Below, in pieces: positions 1 to 9,161 of a stretch of DNA of 34,211 nt. Positions within the stretch are counted from its first letter, which is position 1; each line of letters starts with the position of its first letter. A program made the position numbers and the translations under genes. The notes below the pieces were generated by a model that saw nothing but the letters and a program-made list of their open reading frames with translations, was not told the DNA's origin and made no database searches. The stretch is from Catenovulum sp. 2E275 (GTDB taxonomy: Bacteria > Pseudomonadota > Gammaproteobacteria > Enterobacterales > Alteromonadaceae). The DNA lies in the NCBI RefSeq assembly GCF_025515275.1, contig NZ_JAOPFU010000043.1, forward strand, positions 1 to 34,211, in the 5' to 3' direction.

Positions 1-306
1 GTCATATTCCATTCAGACCAAGGTTGCCAATATACCAGTGAGAGCTTTCAAAAAACATTGGTTGAGCATGGTGTAGAATCGAGCATGAGTCGTGCTGGAA
101 ATTGTTTAGACAATGCAGTAACCGAGCGGTTCTTTAGAAGCTTAAAGTCCGAACGTGTTAACTACCGACGTTATTTAACTCGCCATCAGGCAATAGCTGA
201 TATTATTGATTACATAGAGCCGTTTTATAATCAAAAACGTAAGCACTATAAACTGGGAAATATTTCACCTGTTCAATATGAGCAGAAATTACTAAAAAGT
301 GCCTGA
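1..306 (+). CDS. IS3-family transposase OrfB, C-terminal fragment (rve/DDE integrase core)
   Basis: The open frame runs in from before base 1 and ends with TGA at 304-306, giving 101 visible residues. It holds the second half of the retroviral-integrase-type catalytic core. HSDQG supplies the second catalytic Asp (visible residue 6) and TERFF the catalytic Glu (visible residue 42). That is exactly 35 residues between them, the D(35)E spacing of the IS3 family. The signatures SMSRAGNCLDNAV, YIEPFYNQKRKH and LGNISPVQYE are typical of OrfB C-termini. The first catalytic Asp and the OrfA frame are outside the window. An internal ATG at 58 should not be taken as the start because homology extends upstream of it. 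Whether the whole element is active cannot be judged here. Confidence 0.93.
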   Translation, partial: VIFHSDQGCQYTSESFQKTLVEHGVESSMSRAGNCLDNAVTERFFRSLKSERVNYRRYLTRHQAIADIIDYIEPFYNQKRKHYKLGNISPVQYEQKLLKSA

Positions 307-336
307 ACATGTCTCCAATTTTAGTTGACCGTTACA
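1..336 (+). mobile_element. IS3-family insertion sequence, right (3') end only
   Basis: The window begins inside an IS3-family element. It carries the end of the transposase gene (stop at 304-306) and then about 30 bp of non-coding tip. Read on the minus strand, the tip starts TGTAACGGTCAACTAAAATT at 336 and continues GGAGAC. This has the TG...CA terminus and the general look of IS3-family inverted repeats, so I place the right end at base 336. The homology of the following open frame to helicases also begins right there. The left end lies outside the window, so the target duplication cannot be tested. The family call is firm. The exact end is inferred from the terminal dinucleotide and the helicase junction. 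Confidence 0.8.
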
Positions 337-1721
337 GAAGCCGTACAGAAAGCATTGCGGCTACATTATCTGACTTCTGTGAAGAGAAAATTGTACCGAA
401 TGAATTTTTTCCTCACCATGGTTCGCTATCTAAAGATCTTCGAGAAAGCTTAGAAAAGCGATTGCAACAGGAGCATTATCCTACCACAGCGATTTGCACA
501 ATGACTCTTGAACTAGGCATTGATATCGGCAAGGTAAACTCCGTAATTCAAGTAACAGCCCCCCACTCTATTTCAAGTTTACGTCAAAGAATGGGACGCT
601 CAGGAAGACGCGGTGGAGCCTCAATATTGCGAATGCTAATCGCTGAAGCTGAATTGACAAAAGACTCTAGCGTCATCGACAAGCTGAGATTGGAGCTTAT
701 TCAATCTCTGGCCATGATCAGACTTCTTATCGGCAGTAAATGGTATGAACCAGCTGATACATCACTTTACCACTTCTCAACACTCCTTCACCAAGTACTT
801 GCGGTTACTGCACAATGGGGAGGAATTAGAGCCGAGCAATTATTTAGTTTGCTCTGTAAAGATGGCCCTTTTCAAAACGTTAATGTTGAAAACTTTAAAG
901 CACTACTTGTCCACATGGGCAAAACAGAACTCATAACTCAGTTAGGAAGTGGTGAATTGGTTCTTGGCCTTTTGGGAGAAAAGCTGACAAGCCATTACTC
1001 GTTCTATGCTGTTTTCAAAACGCCTGAAGAGTTTCGGATTGTATGTGGAACAAAATCACTCGGAACGCTGCCTGTAGATTCATTGGTATTGGAAGGTCAG
1101 CATATTGTTTTCGGTGGAAAACGTTGGAAAGTAAACGACATAGATAGCGAAAAGAAAGTCATTTATGTGGAGCATGCAAAAGGTGGCAAGCCGCCTAAAT
1201 TTGGTGGTGCTGGCTTGAACATACATGATGTTGTCCGGCAAGAGATGTTCCAAATATTAAAAGACGGTGACTACAGAATTTCTGTGGGGGATCAGAAAGT
1301 CGACTTCGCTGATTCAGCTGCACGAGAACTGTTTGGTGAAAGCGTACGATATTTCGAAGATGCAAAGCTCTCTAGAGAACCACTGCTCCAGGTTGGCAAT
1401 ACTACTTATATATTCCCATGGCTTGGCGACAAAGTGGTAAATACAATTGTCGCCTTGCTAATCCAACATGGGTTTGAAGCTGGCGCATATGCAGGAGTCA
1501 TAGAAGTAGAAAAAGCGTCATTAGAAAGCGTTCGCTCGATATTGCTCAAACTTGCTTCAACGGAACTCCCAACAGAAACAGAACTAGCACAACAAGTACA
1601 GGAAAAACGTATCGAGAAGTTCGATGAGTTCTTACCGGAAAGTATTCTATCCACAGGGTATGGAGCCAGGGCATTTGAAATTAGCAATTCACAGAATTGG
1701 TTGAGAAATAAGATAACATGA
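309..1721 (+). pseudogene. 5'-truncated Lhr-class superfamily 2 helicase, fused to IS end
   Basis: This is the C-terminal part of an Lhr-like ATP-dependent helicase. Visible signatures are a motif-IV-like SRTES stretch near residue 12, motif V (TMTLELGIDIG) and motif VI (QRMGRSGRRGG). After the core comes an Lhr-type beta segment with the pattern GTLPVDSLVLEGQHIVFGGK followed by RWKV. Motifs I, Ia, II and III, with the ATP-binding lysine and DExH box, are absent, so the product cannot be an active ATPase. The first nine residues of the open frame (MSPILVDRY) are encoded by the IS tip; helicase homology starts at about base 337. The ATG at 309 is therefore an accident of the insertion, with no in-frame coding upstream past the TGA at 279. 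The gene is co-directional with the nuclease/helicase pair 121 bp downstream and may once have belonged to the same defence locus. Confidence 0.85.
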
Positions 1722-1842
1722 CTTGGTTATCAAAAGACCACACGCTTCCATGCCACCTATGAGTGAAGTAAATTTTAGCCTCACTAGCTTTTCAAGGAAT
1801 AATTAAAGCAAATGATATTAGAAAGTTATAAGGAAAGTACTA

Positions 1843-2691
1843 ATGGCGCTTGAAGAAAATCTCGTAGCTCTAAATATTACAGACTTTCCGATTGATGATG
1901 ATTGTATAGGGTCAAAATGGAAAGTAGAAAATGAAGAGCAGTTAGCTCGCCTTATCGCTATAGTCGTTATGGGACAAGCAGCACAAGCAGCCCATATTAT
2001 TGATGAGCTTCTGCCAGCAGCACCTGCATTTACTGACCATGAGCTTAAAAATGAAGCAAAAATAAAATTTACAGTTCAAGAGGGGAAACAAAATCCGCGC
2101 ACTGGCTATCCGAGAATTCAGAGGGATGGCTTGATATTTGAAATTATTTCTTGGATAGCTGCCAAACAGGTATCCGGTGACAAATGTTTTCTTAAAGACC
2201 CGCACACGAGTTCTACATCTCAAGGATTAGACGGGATAATGATAGAGCTTAATGAAGATGGTAGTGAAATACTAAAATCCACCATTTTTGAAGATAAGTG
2301 TACAGACAACCCGCGAGATACATTTACGCAGAAAGTAATACCTGGGTTCTTAGACCGGCATGGAAACACAAGAAATGCAGAGCTGATTGCTGCCGCTGCA
2401 AGCCTTATCCAGTTAAGTGGGGTTAGTAATGTTCAGGCCATGTCTATGGTTCGAAAAGTTATTGATAACTCAAGCAGGCAGTATCGAGCAGGTTTTGCCT
2501 TAACCAAGGATTTCGATACTGAGGAAGCCCAGAAGGCATTGTTTAAAGGATATAACAAAATAAAAGATATAAAAAAGGAGCAAAGGATTGGTGCCAGCCT
2601 CATTGTAGATAGAAAATTAAGAGATTGGTTTGATGCGTTGGCAACGAAAATCATTGATTACATAGAACAATTAGATGTGGAGCAAGATTAA
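1843..2691 (+). CDS. hamA: HamA-like PD-(D/E)XK nuclease (Hachiman-type defence)
   Basis: This 282-residue protein has no signal peptide or membrane segment and is probably cytoplasmic. The middle of the protein carries a restriction-endonuclease-fold signature: E100 in GLIFEII, D130 in QGLDGI, then E150 and K152 in IFEDK, i.e. E...D-(19)-ExK. This agrees with the DUF1837/HamA nuclease family, whose members pair with a superfamily 2 helicase (HamB) in Hachiman anti-phage systems. There the complex acts as a DNA-degrading effector once the helicase senses abnormal DNA. The start follows AAGGA at 8 bp spacing. The stop overlaps the helicase start by one base (TAATG), which implies translational coupling. 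The family call rests on motif, size and partner, not on a search. The alternative is an unclassified nuclease with the same logic. Confidence 0.68.
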   Translation: MALEENLVALNITDFPIDDDCIGSKWKVENEEQLARLIAIVVMGQAAQAAHIIDELLPAAPAFTDHELKNEAKIKFTVQEGKQNPRTGYPRIQRDGLIFEIISWIAAKQVSGDKCFLKDPHTSSTSQGLDGIMIELNEDGSEILKSTIFEDKCTDNPRDTFTQKVIPGFLDRHGNTRNAELIAAAASLIQLSGVSNVQAMSMVRKVIDNSSRQYRAGFALTKDFDTEEAQKALFKGYNKIKDIKKEQRIGASLIVDRKLRDWFDALATKIIDYIEQLDVEQD

Positions 2692-5600
2692 TGTTTGACC
2701 CAGAAACAGCTTCACTCCTTCGAGCTGCTCCCGAATTTCCTGATTTAGCCCCTAATGACCTGCCACAAATGTTAACTAGCCACTATGCACGGATTGTGTC
2801 TATGCGACTTGGTGGAGAAGAACACCCAAACCAGGATGGTGATTGGACATTAGATCGTATCGCGGACACCTATGAGCTAGTAGTGTCTATCAACCAAGAT
2901 CCATCTATTAGACGATCTTCTGCATTTGTTGCAGCGAGTGCCCAGCAGTTGATAGCAAGGAGAGAGGAATTACTAGAAGAAGGAATCGCTGAAAGGGAAA
3001 ATGTCAGCAGGGATCGTTTAGCACCTGAAATTGCGGCTGTTCTCCTATTTCTTGCGGCTGAACAATATGCAGATGCCCTTGAAGCAGCATCTAAGGTAAA
3101 AATTGAAAGGGAGGGGCAACATTACCTTGTTACTGAGTTAGTTAGACATATTGTAGATTTAGCTAAAGGTCGGCTAATAGATATAGTTAATAGAGGAAAC
3201 GAAAGAGAAGGATTTGTTGTTGAGCAGGGAGGTAATATTGAATTCTCTGCCTTTATCGCATTGGTTCAATCCTTAGTTTTTGGGATAGAAAAACTATCAA
3301 AGTTGATCTTAAGAATTGGTATTGGCGATGGCCAAATCCAGTCTCCCAAAGTGATGTTTGAACATGCGAAATCACTAGCTAGTTCAATCAGTAAAGATGC
3401 TCTGGCTTGTGGAGTAGAAGTAACGTTTCCCGGAATTGCTCATCTTGCGTCATTACTCATTGCAACGTATGACGGTATATATGAATCTGCGCTAACGAGA
3501 CTAGAACCACCCCAGGGCTCTGATATTGAATTTTGGAATAATTGGATAGCGTTCCGAGCAAAAAAATTCCCTTTCATTTGGCCTAATCACAAAAAAGCTC
3601 TCTCAGAAGGTTTCCACCACAACGGAACGTCTGCTGTAATAGTTTTGCCAACAGGAGCCGGAAAAACTACTATTTCCTCAATAAAAATCGCTAGTGCTTT
3701 ATCGCAGGGGAAAAAAGTAATTTTTCTTGCACCAACTCACGCACTTGTTGAACAACTTACTGTCGACCTACAAGAGATGTTCCCTCAAGATATTTTGGGT
3801 TCTACTGTATCAAGTGATTTTGATCTTCTATTCCAAGTTGGTGCAGTTCTTCCGGAAATTGAGGTAATGACACCTGAAAGATGTTTAGCAATGCTTTCCT
3901 TCTCCCCCGAATCCTTTGCCGATGTTGGCTTATTGGTATTTGATGAATGTCATTTGCTCAGCCCACAATCAGGAAAGATACGTAGGTCGCTAGATAGTAT
4001 GCTTTGCCTTCTTGCATTTAATAGAATTGCCCCAGAAGCGGACACTCTTTTTCTCTCTGCAATGGTACAAAACGGGGAAGAGTTTGCGAAATGGATTAAC
4101 CAATTGACCGGTAGAGGTTGCATCAGTATTGATCTGTTATGGAAGCCAAGCAGGCAGGCTCGCGGAGTTGTAATTTACTCAGAAAAGGATGTTCAATCCA
4201 TAAAAGAAATGGCAAATAATGTGCAAGCGAATCTTGATAAGCAAGCAGGGAGACGCGCGGCAAATTTAAGAGCCGCTTCTGCTAGAGAGTTGGTTATAAA
4301 TCCGTATGCCATTTGGGGCTTGCAGCACAATTGGTTGGATTTAGAAAACCAAAACGCAATCTGTACTTTCACAAAGCTAACACAGGATAAAGTTTTACTT
4401 AGTGGAAAACTCTACCCCAATTATTTATCCATTTCTCCAAACGTAAATAGTGTAGCCTCAAAATTAGCCGTAACCAGTGCTATTAATAGACTTAAAACGA
4501 TTGTATTTGTTAATCAAAAATCTCATGCCATATCTACTGCAAAAAGTATCTCTGTTGAGCTTGGTGGAAACATTGCTCCTACTGAAGATGAAAATCGTAG
4601 ATGGGATGCATTAGAGCTAGAGCTTGGGGGGCTGGAGCACTCATTGCTTACAAAAGGAAGCGCCGCAGTCCCACATAATGCATCCATGCTTCGGATTGAA
4701 AGAGATCTGTCTGAACGTATGTATAAACGTGCAGATGGGGCAATGGTTATCGTTGCTACCCCAACGTTAGCTCAAGGTCTTAACCTCCCCGCACAAATGG
4801 CAATTTTGGCAGGTGATAAGCGTGCTGAAAATGATGGTCGTCAACTTTTGGAGGCACATGAATTATTGAATGCTGCTGCGCGAGCAGGTAGAGCCGGACA
4901 TCTGGCAAATGGAATTGTATTGCTCGTACCAGAGCCTATTCTGACTTTTCCCGAAAACCAGAGTTTAAATCAGAATGTAGTAAGTAAATTACAATCAATA
5001 ATTCCAGAGGATGACAGATGTGTAGAAATTTCAGACCCAATATCTAGAGTTTTAGATGAAATTTCCGATGGCAATACGGTTAATCGTGAAGTGATGTACC
5101 TAGTTAATCGCCTCGCAACCCTGAATGATACTGAAAACAATGAAAGATCACTGTTTAACCTTAAATCTTCTTTTGCTGCATTCAGATCTAGGGCAAATAA
5201 TGAAGAGCAGAGATTCAACTCCCAACTAGTTGAGTTGGAAAATCTTGTGAAACTTAAAGACGGCGATGAAATTGATCAGTCTCTTTCAATTCTAGCTTCA
5301 CAAAGTGGATTGCCACCACTTGTACTTTCACGTTTGAGGTCTGCGATTACTAAAAATATTGGAGCTTTACCAACGTCAATTAATGAGTGGTCTATTTGGC
5401 TATTCAATTGGTTTAAGACTGATCCAGAAGCTAAAGAACTGTTACTCTTTGATGTAAAAATGTCAATTCTCGGGGCAACTGGACGAAATAAAAATGGAGA
5501 ACTCTCTGATGACGTTCTAGATGCCCTATCTCCGGGGGTATGTGCGTGGCTAAGTGGCTTTCCACTAAGAGACGTAGAGATTGCTTTGGGGGGCAATCCA

Positions 5601-5885
5601 GATTCAGATAATGCAACCGCAAAAGCCTGTCCACGAGCTAGAGAGTTGGTCGGAACAGTTTTACCAAGAGGCCTTTCTTTTATTATGGGTTTGGTGACAC
5701 GTATTGTTACTGAAATAAGTCCGTACGACAACCAAGAGAGTCTATCTTCCGAAGTAGTTGAAGCACTGAGTACAGCAATCCGTTTGGGTTATGACAGTCC
5801 TGAAAAACTAGCATTCTCTTTTTCAAATTCAGCGATTTTATCTCGTGTTGGGGTTCATCAGGCCTTCAATCAAGAGAAAGAGTAA
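2691..5885 (+). CDS. hamB: HamB-like superfamily 2 DNA helicase (Hachiman-type defence)
   Basis: This is a 1064-residue superfamily 2 helicase. About 300 mostly helical residues come first. The helicase core follows: Walker A LPTGAGKTT with K325, motif II DECH (D418-H421), a motif-III-like LSAM, motif V TPTLAQGLNLP near residues 690-700, and motif VI AARAGRAGH with R731 and R734. About 320 further residues have no motif I recognise. The size, the DECH box, the Ski2/RecQ-like C-terminal core and the one-base overlap with the nuclease gene fit HamB, the sensor/motor subunit of Hachiman. In that family the helicase is thought to hold the nuclease partner inactive until it meets damaged or phage DNA. 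No transmembrane segments are visible. A perfect terminator hairpin begins 17 bp after the stop, so the pair forms a closed two-gene unit. The helicase assignment is firm; the HamB name depends on the partner. Confidence 0.72.
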   Translation: MFDPETASLLRAAPEFPDLAPNDLPQMLTSHYARIVSMRLGGEEHPNQDGDWTLDRIADTYELVVSINQDPSIRRSSAFVAASAQQLIARREELLEEGIAERENVSRDRLAPEIAAVLLFLAAEQYADALEAASKVKIEREGQHYLVTELVRHIVDLAKGRLIDIVNRGNEREGFVVEQGGNIEFSAFIALVQSLVFGIEKLSKLILRIGIGDGQIQSPKVMFEHAKSLASSISKDALACGVEVTFPGIAHLASLLIATYDGIYESALTRLEPPQGSDIEFWNNWIAFRAKKFPFIWPNHKKALSEGFHHNGTSAVIVLPTGAGKTTISSIKIASALSQGKKVIFLAPTHALVEQLTVDLQEMFPQDILGSTVSSDFDLLFQVGAVLPEIEVMTPERCLAMLSFSPESFADVGLLVFDECHLLSPQSGKIRRSLDSMLCLLAFNRIAPEADTLFLSAMVQNGEEFAKWINQLTGRGCISIDLLWKPSRQARGVVIYSEKDVQSIKEMANNVQANLDKQAGRRAANLRAASARELVINPYAIWGLQHNWLDLENQNAICTFTKLTQDKVLLSGKLYPNYLSISPNVNSVASKLAVTSAINRLKTIVFVNQKSHAISTAKSISVELGGNIAPTEDENRRWDALELELGGLEHSLLTKGSAAVPHNASMLRIERDLSERMYKRADGAMVIVATPTLAQGLNLPAQMAILAGDKRAENDGRQLLEAHELLNAAARAGRAGHLANGIVLLVPEPILTFPENQSLNQNVVSKLQSIIPEDDRCVEISDPISRVLDEISDGNTVNREVMYLVNRLATLNDTENNERSLFNLKSSFAAFRSRANNEEQRFNSQLVELENLVKLKDGDEIDQSLSILASQSGLPPLVLSRLRSAITKNIGALPTSINEWSIWLFNWFKTDPEAKELLLFDVKMSILGATGRNKNGELSDDVLDALSPGVCAWLSGFPLRDVEIALGGNPDSDNATAKACPRARELVGTVLPRGLSFIMGLVTRIVTEISPYDNQESLSSEVVEALSTAIRLGYDSPEKLAFSFSNSAILSRVGVHQAFNQEKE

Positions 5886-5902
5886 ATCTAAGGAACAAGT
5901 AA

Positions 5903-5928
5903 AAGGCGAACCATTTCTGGTTCGCCTT
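5903..5928. terminator. Perfect 10-bp hairpin, probably bidirectional terminator
   Basis: The arms 5903-5912 (AAGGCGAACC) and 5919-5928 (GGTTCGCCTT) are exactly complementary around a 6-base loop. The hairpin lies 17 bp after the hamB-like stop and 88 bp past the gcvP stop, so it sits between two convergent transcripts. The plus strand has only a weak U stretch after the stem. The minus strand reads TTTTAC after it. It can serve both directions. Confidence 0.7.
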
Positions 5929-5941
5929 CTATACTTAGTTA

Positions 5942-5993
5942 GTTTCCAACTTCAATTTCAGTTTCCAACTTCGATTACGAGGTTTCCAACTTC
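5942..5993. repeat. Three direct copies of GTTTCCAACTTC
   Basis: Identical 12-mers occur at 5942-5953, 5961-5972 and 5982-5993, with start-to-start spacings of 19 and 21 bp. The intervening 7 and 9 bases differ. The array lies between the defence island terminator and the 3' end of gcvP. The units are too short and too few for a CRISPR array. They could be a protein-binding iteron, replication slippage, or the relic of an island boundary. Confidence 0.75.
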
Positions 5994-6016
5994 CATTGTT
6001 GTTATCACTATAATAA

Positions 6017-8902
6017 TTAGTCTATATAGCTTTCCACACTCGGACAGCTGCATATTAAATTACGGTCACCAAATACATCATCAATTCGGTTTACCGTTGG
6101 CCAGAATTTATTGGCAGCTGCAGCTGGGCTTGGGAATACAGCTAATTCACGGCTGTATGCGCGGTTCCAGTTTTCATCCACTAAATCAGCCATAGTATGC
6201 GGTGCATAAACTAATGGGTTATTGTCTAGTGCCCATACGCCTTTTTCAACCTGTTCAATTTCTTCACGAATAGAGATCATCGCATCGATAAAACGGTCGA
6301 CTTCACATAAAGGCTCTGATTCGGTTGGCTCAACCATTAATGTACCGGCAACTGGGAATGACATTGTTGGTGCGTGAAAACCATAGTCCATTAAGCGTTT
6401 TGCTACGTCCATTTCGCTAATGCCAGAAGCGGCTTTTAGCGGGCGCAAATCAATAATACATTCGTGTGCAACTCGGCCATTTTGACCGCGGTATAAAATT
6501 GGGTAATGCTCAGACAATTTTGTCGCAATATAGTTTGCATTTAAAATGGCCACTTCGGTCGCTTTGCGTAAGCCTTTACCGCCCATTAATGCAATGTAAA
6601 CCCATGAAATAGGTAAAATACTGGCGCTTCCCCAAGGTGCTGCCGAAACTGCACCATTGCTTGCGTTTTCTTTTATTACATTTACAACTGGGTGATCCGG
6701 TAAAAACGGAGCTAAATGCGCTTTTACGCCAATTGGTCCCATACCTGGGCCACCACCACCGTGTGGAATACAAAAAGTTTTATGTAAGTTTAAGTGTGAT
6801 ACGTCAGAGCCAATAAAACCGGGTGAAGTCACGCCAACTTGCGCATTCATATTTGCGCCATCCATGTATACCTGACCACCATGCTGATGAACAATATCGC
6901 AAATTTCACGAATAGTTTGTTCATAAACCCCGTGGGTAGACGGGTATGTGATCATAATACAGGATAAGTTTTCAGCGACTTCTGCGGCTTTTTGTTTTAA
7001 GTCCTGCATATCGATATTACCTTTATCGTCACAAGCAACCACAACAACTTTCATGCTTGCCATTTGTGCCGATGCGGGGTTAGTACCATGTGCAGAACTT
7101 GGAATTAAACAAATATTTCGGTGCGAATCACCACGGCTTTCATGATATTTACGAATCGCTAATAAACCGGCATATTCACCCTGAGCACCTGAGTTTGGCT
7201 GCATACACATGGCATCATAGCCTGTAGCTTGCAGTAACCAGTTTTCAAGCTGGGTAATCATTTGTTTGTAGCCTTGCGCCTGCTCAACCGGAGCAAATGG
7301 ATGTAAATTAGCAAACTCAGGCCAACTTACCGGAATCATTTCAGCTGTTGCATTTAATTTCATTGTGCATGAGCCTAATGAAATCATTGAGTGATTTAAG
7401 GCTAAATCTTTATTTTCTAAAGATTTAATATAGCGCAACATTTCGGTTTCTGAGTGATGTGTATTAAATACCGGATGATTTAAATAATCAGATTCGCGTT
7501 GTAGATCCTGCGGAATAGAATTAACTTGAGCAGCTTGTGTGTCTAGCTCGCTTAAATCTAACCCATTGTTTTCGCCTAAAATAATCGCAAAAAGCTGAGC
7601 TAAATCCGCTTGTGTTTTGGTTTCATCAAAACTAACTGAAATTTGGTTGTTTAAATCGCTACGTAAATTAATTTCAGCCGCTTGCGCTGCGCTAATAATC
7701 TCTGCTTTATGCTCGGTATTAAAACAAACTGTATCAAAAAAGGTTTCAGACACTAATGTAATACCTTTCGCTTTTAAGCCTAGCGCAAACATAGTCGCTA
7801 ATCTTTGAGTGCGTTTTGCAATGGTATCTAACCCTTTAGGGCCATGATAAATGGCATAAAATGCAGCCATGTTAGCTAATAAAACCTGAGCGGTACAAAT
7901 ATTGGAGTTGGCTTTTTCACGGCGAATATGCTGCTCGCGCGTTTGTAGTGCCATTCTCAGAGCCAGTTTGCCTCGGGTATCTTTTGAAACCCCGATAATG
8001 CGCCCCGGTAATGAGCGTTTAAAACTATCTTTAGTTGCAAAAAATGCAGCGTGTGGTCCACCATATCCCATTGGTACACCAAAACGCTGGGCACAGCCTA
8101 AAGCAATATCGGCACCTAATTCTGCCGGTGTTTTTAACTGAGTTAATGCTAATAAATCAGTTGCCACCGCGGTGATACCTTTTTTATCGCTCACCGCTTT
8201 AATTAAATCGGCTAACGGGTAAACACCACCTGTGGTATTTGGGTATTGAAATAACGCGCCAAAAACATCGTGATTCATCACGTCATCTGCCGGTGCAACA
8301 ACCACTTCAAAACCAAATAATTCTGCGCGAGTCGCGGTAACATTAATGGTTTGAGGGTGAACATCATCAGCAATAAAATACAAATTCGACTTTTTATTTT
8401 TGCTCATGCGTTTCGCCATTGCCATCGCTTCAGCGGCAGCAGTTGCTTCATCTAATAATGACGCATTGGCGATTTCCATGCCGGTTAAGTCAATCACCAT
8501 TTGCTGGTAATTTAATAATGATTCTAAACGGCCTTGGGCAATTTCCGGTTGATAAGGTGTATAAGCAGTATACCAACCTGGGTTTTCTAGTACGTTACGT
8601 AAAATCACATTAGGTGTGTGGTTTGGGTAATACCCCATCCCAATATACGAGTTAAAAACCTTGTTTTGACCGGCAATTTTTTTAAGTTGAGCTAGCGTTT
8701 CAACTTCGGTTTGTGGCTCGCCAATTTGCATGGCTTGTTCCAACAAAATGTTTTTTGGCACGGTTTGGGTAATTAACTCATCCAGCGAGGTTAAACCTAA
8801 AGTCGCCAGCATGTGTTGTTGTTCAGCTTCGTCAGGGCCAATGTGGCGCTGGATAAAATCATCTCTTTGTTCTAATTGAGATAAAGTTAGTTGTTCACTC
8901 AT
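6017..8902 (-). CDS. gcvP: Glycine dehydrogenase (decarboxylating), P-protein
   Basis: This is the P-protein of the glycine cleavage system, a pyridoxal-phosphate enzyme. It decarboxylates glycine and passes the aminomethyl group to the lipoyl arm of GcvH. The 961 residues match the single-chain homodimeric form typical of gammaproteobacteria. The PLP lysine is K708 in the [17 protein letters not shown] region, with the glycine-rich loop just after it. The N-terminus ([15 protein letters not shown]) and the C-terminus ([11 protein letters not shown]) are characteristic of the family. I chose the ATG at 8902. A TTG three bases upstream is also open and lies 7 bp after an AGGA, so a one-residue longer form is possible. 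gcvP follows gcvT-gcvH on the same strand, but a terminator and a 250-bp spacer lie between, so it probably has its own promoter. Confidence 0.97.
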   Translation of the reverse strand: MSEQLTLSQLEQRDDFIQRHIGPDEAEQQHMLATLGLTSLDELITQTVPKNILLEQAMQIGEPQTEVETLAQLKKIAGQNKVFNSYIGMGYYPNHTPNVILRNVLENPGWYTAYTPYQPEIAQGRLESLLNYQQMVIDLTGMEIANASLLDEATAAAEAMAMAKRMSKNKKSNLYFIADDVHPQTINVTATRAELFGFEVVVAPADDVMNHDVFGALFQYPNTTGGVYPLADLIKAVSDKKGITAVATDLLALTQLKTPAELGADIALGCAQRFGVPMGYGGPHAAFFATKDSFKRSLPGRIIGVSKDTRGKLALRMALQTREQHIRREKANSNICTAQVLLANMAAFYAIYHGPKGLDTIAKRTQRLATMFALGLKAKGITLVSETFFDTVCFNTEHKAEIISAAQAAEINLRSDLNNQISVSFDETKTQADLAQLFAIILGENNGLDLSELDTQAAQVNSIPQDLQRESDYLNHPVFNTHHSETEMLRYIKSLENKDLALNHSMISLGSCTMKLNATAEMIPVSWPEFANLHPFAPVEQAQGYKQMITQLENWLLQATGYDAMCMQPNSGAQGEYAGLLAIRKYHESRGDSHRNICLIPSSAHGTNPASAQMASMKVVVVACDDKGNIDMQDLKQKAAEVAENLSCIMITYPSTHGVYEQTIREICDIVHQHGGQVYMDGANMNAQVGVTSPGFIGSDVSHLNLHKTFCIPHGGGGPGMGPIGVKAHLAPFLPDHPVVNVIKENASNGAVSAAPWGSASILPISWVYIALMGGKGLRKATEVAILNANYIATKLSEHYPILYRGQNGRVAHECIIDLRPLKAASGISEMDVAKRLMDYGFHAPTMSFPVAGTLMVEPTESEPLCEVDRFIDAMISIREEIEQVEKGVWALDNNPLVYAPHTMADLVDENWNRAYSRELAVFPSPAAAANKFWPTVNRIDDVFGDRNLICSCPSVESYID

Positions 8903-8958
8903 CAACTAGGTATCCTAATTAAATTGGTCTAATGTGTTTAAGGGCGTATTAATCAACC

Positions 8959-9094
8959 CGAATGCAAAATAGTTTTTAGAAGCTGGGCTATCGGTAATTG
9001 CGCCTGCATTGCTCTAATATCAACGTCTAGCAGGCAAAGCCCGACCTACAGTATTAATATTTCTGTAGGGCAAAAAAAAACCACTTTGCATTCG
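8959..9094. repeat. Inverted-repeat-bounded spacer with REP-like hairpins
   Basis: The 10-mer CGAATGCAAA at 8959-8968 recurs as its exact complement at 9085-9094, and the match is imperfect but continues to about 16 bp. The 136-bp interval contains a hairpin at 9045-9069 (CCTACAG...CTGTAGG) and a GC-rich CAGGCAAAGCCCG segment. That segment resembles dispersed palindromic repeats of marine gammaproteobacteria. I see no open reading frame or glycine-riboswitch core in it. It may be a small non-autonomous mobile unit or a REP-type repeat placed between gcvH and gcvP. Confidence 0.5.
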
Positions 9095-9099
9095 AGTTT

Positions 9100-9137
9100 A
9101 TAAAATAAAAAACCCCGAACGATTACATTCGAGGTTT
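9100..9137 (-). terminator. Rho-independent terminator after gcvH
   Basis: The arms 9110-9119 (AAACCCCGAA) and 9128-9137 (TTCGAGGTTT) form a 10-bp stem with one mismatch around an 8-base loop. Read on the minus strand the stem is followed by a T-rich run (TTTTTTATTTTAT). It lies 24 bp beyond the gcvH stop, so it should end most gcvT-gcvH transcription before gcvP. Confidence 0.75.
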
Positions 9138-9161
9138 AGCAATAACTAATTCAATAACGAC

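Noticed and set aside
5276-5731. 151-residue minus-strand open frame inside the hamB-like gene
   Set aside because: It is a shadow of a strongly supported helicase frame and shows no recognisable motif.
5942-5993. CRISPR-like array from the three short repeats
   Set aside because: The repeat is only 12 bp and the spacers are 7 and 9 bp. No cas genes are present.
5845-6195. 116-residue plus-strand frame overlapping hamB and gcvP ends
   Set aside because: It runs through the terminator hairpin and direct repeats and is antisense to the conserved gcvP C-terminus.
8903-8905. TTG as the gcvP start
   Set aside because: It would add one residue before an ATG. Spacing to AGGA is acceptable for both, but ATG is preferred; this remains a minor uncertainty.
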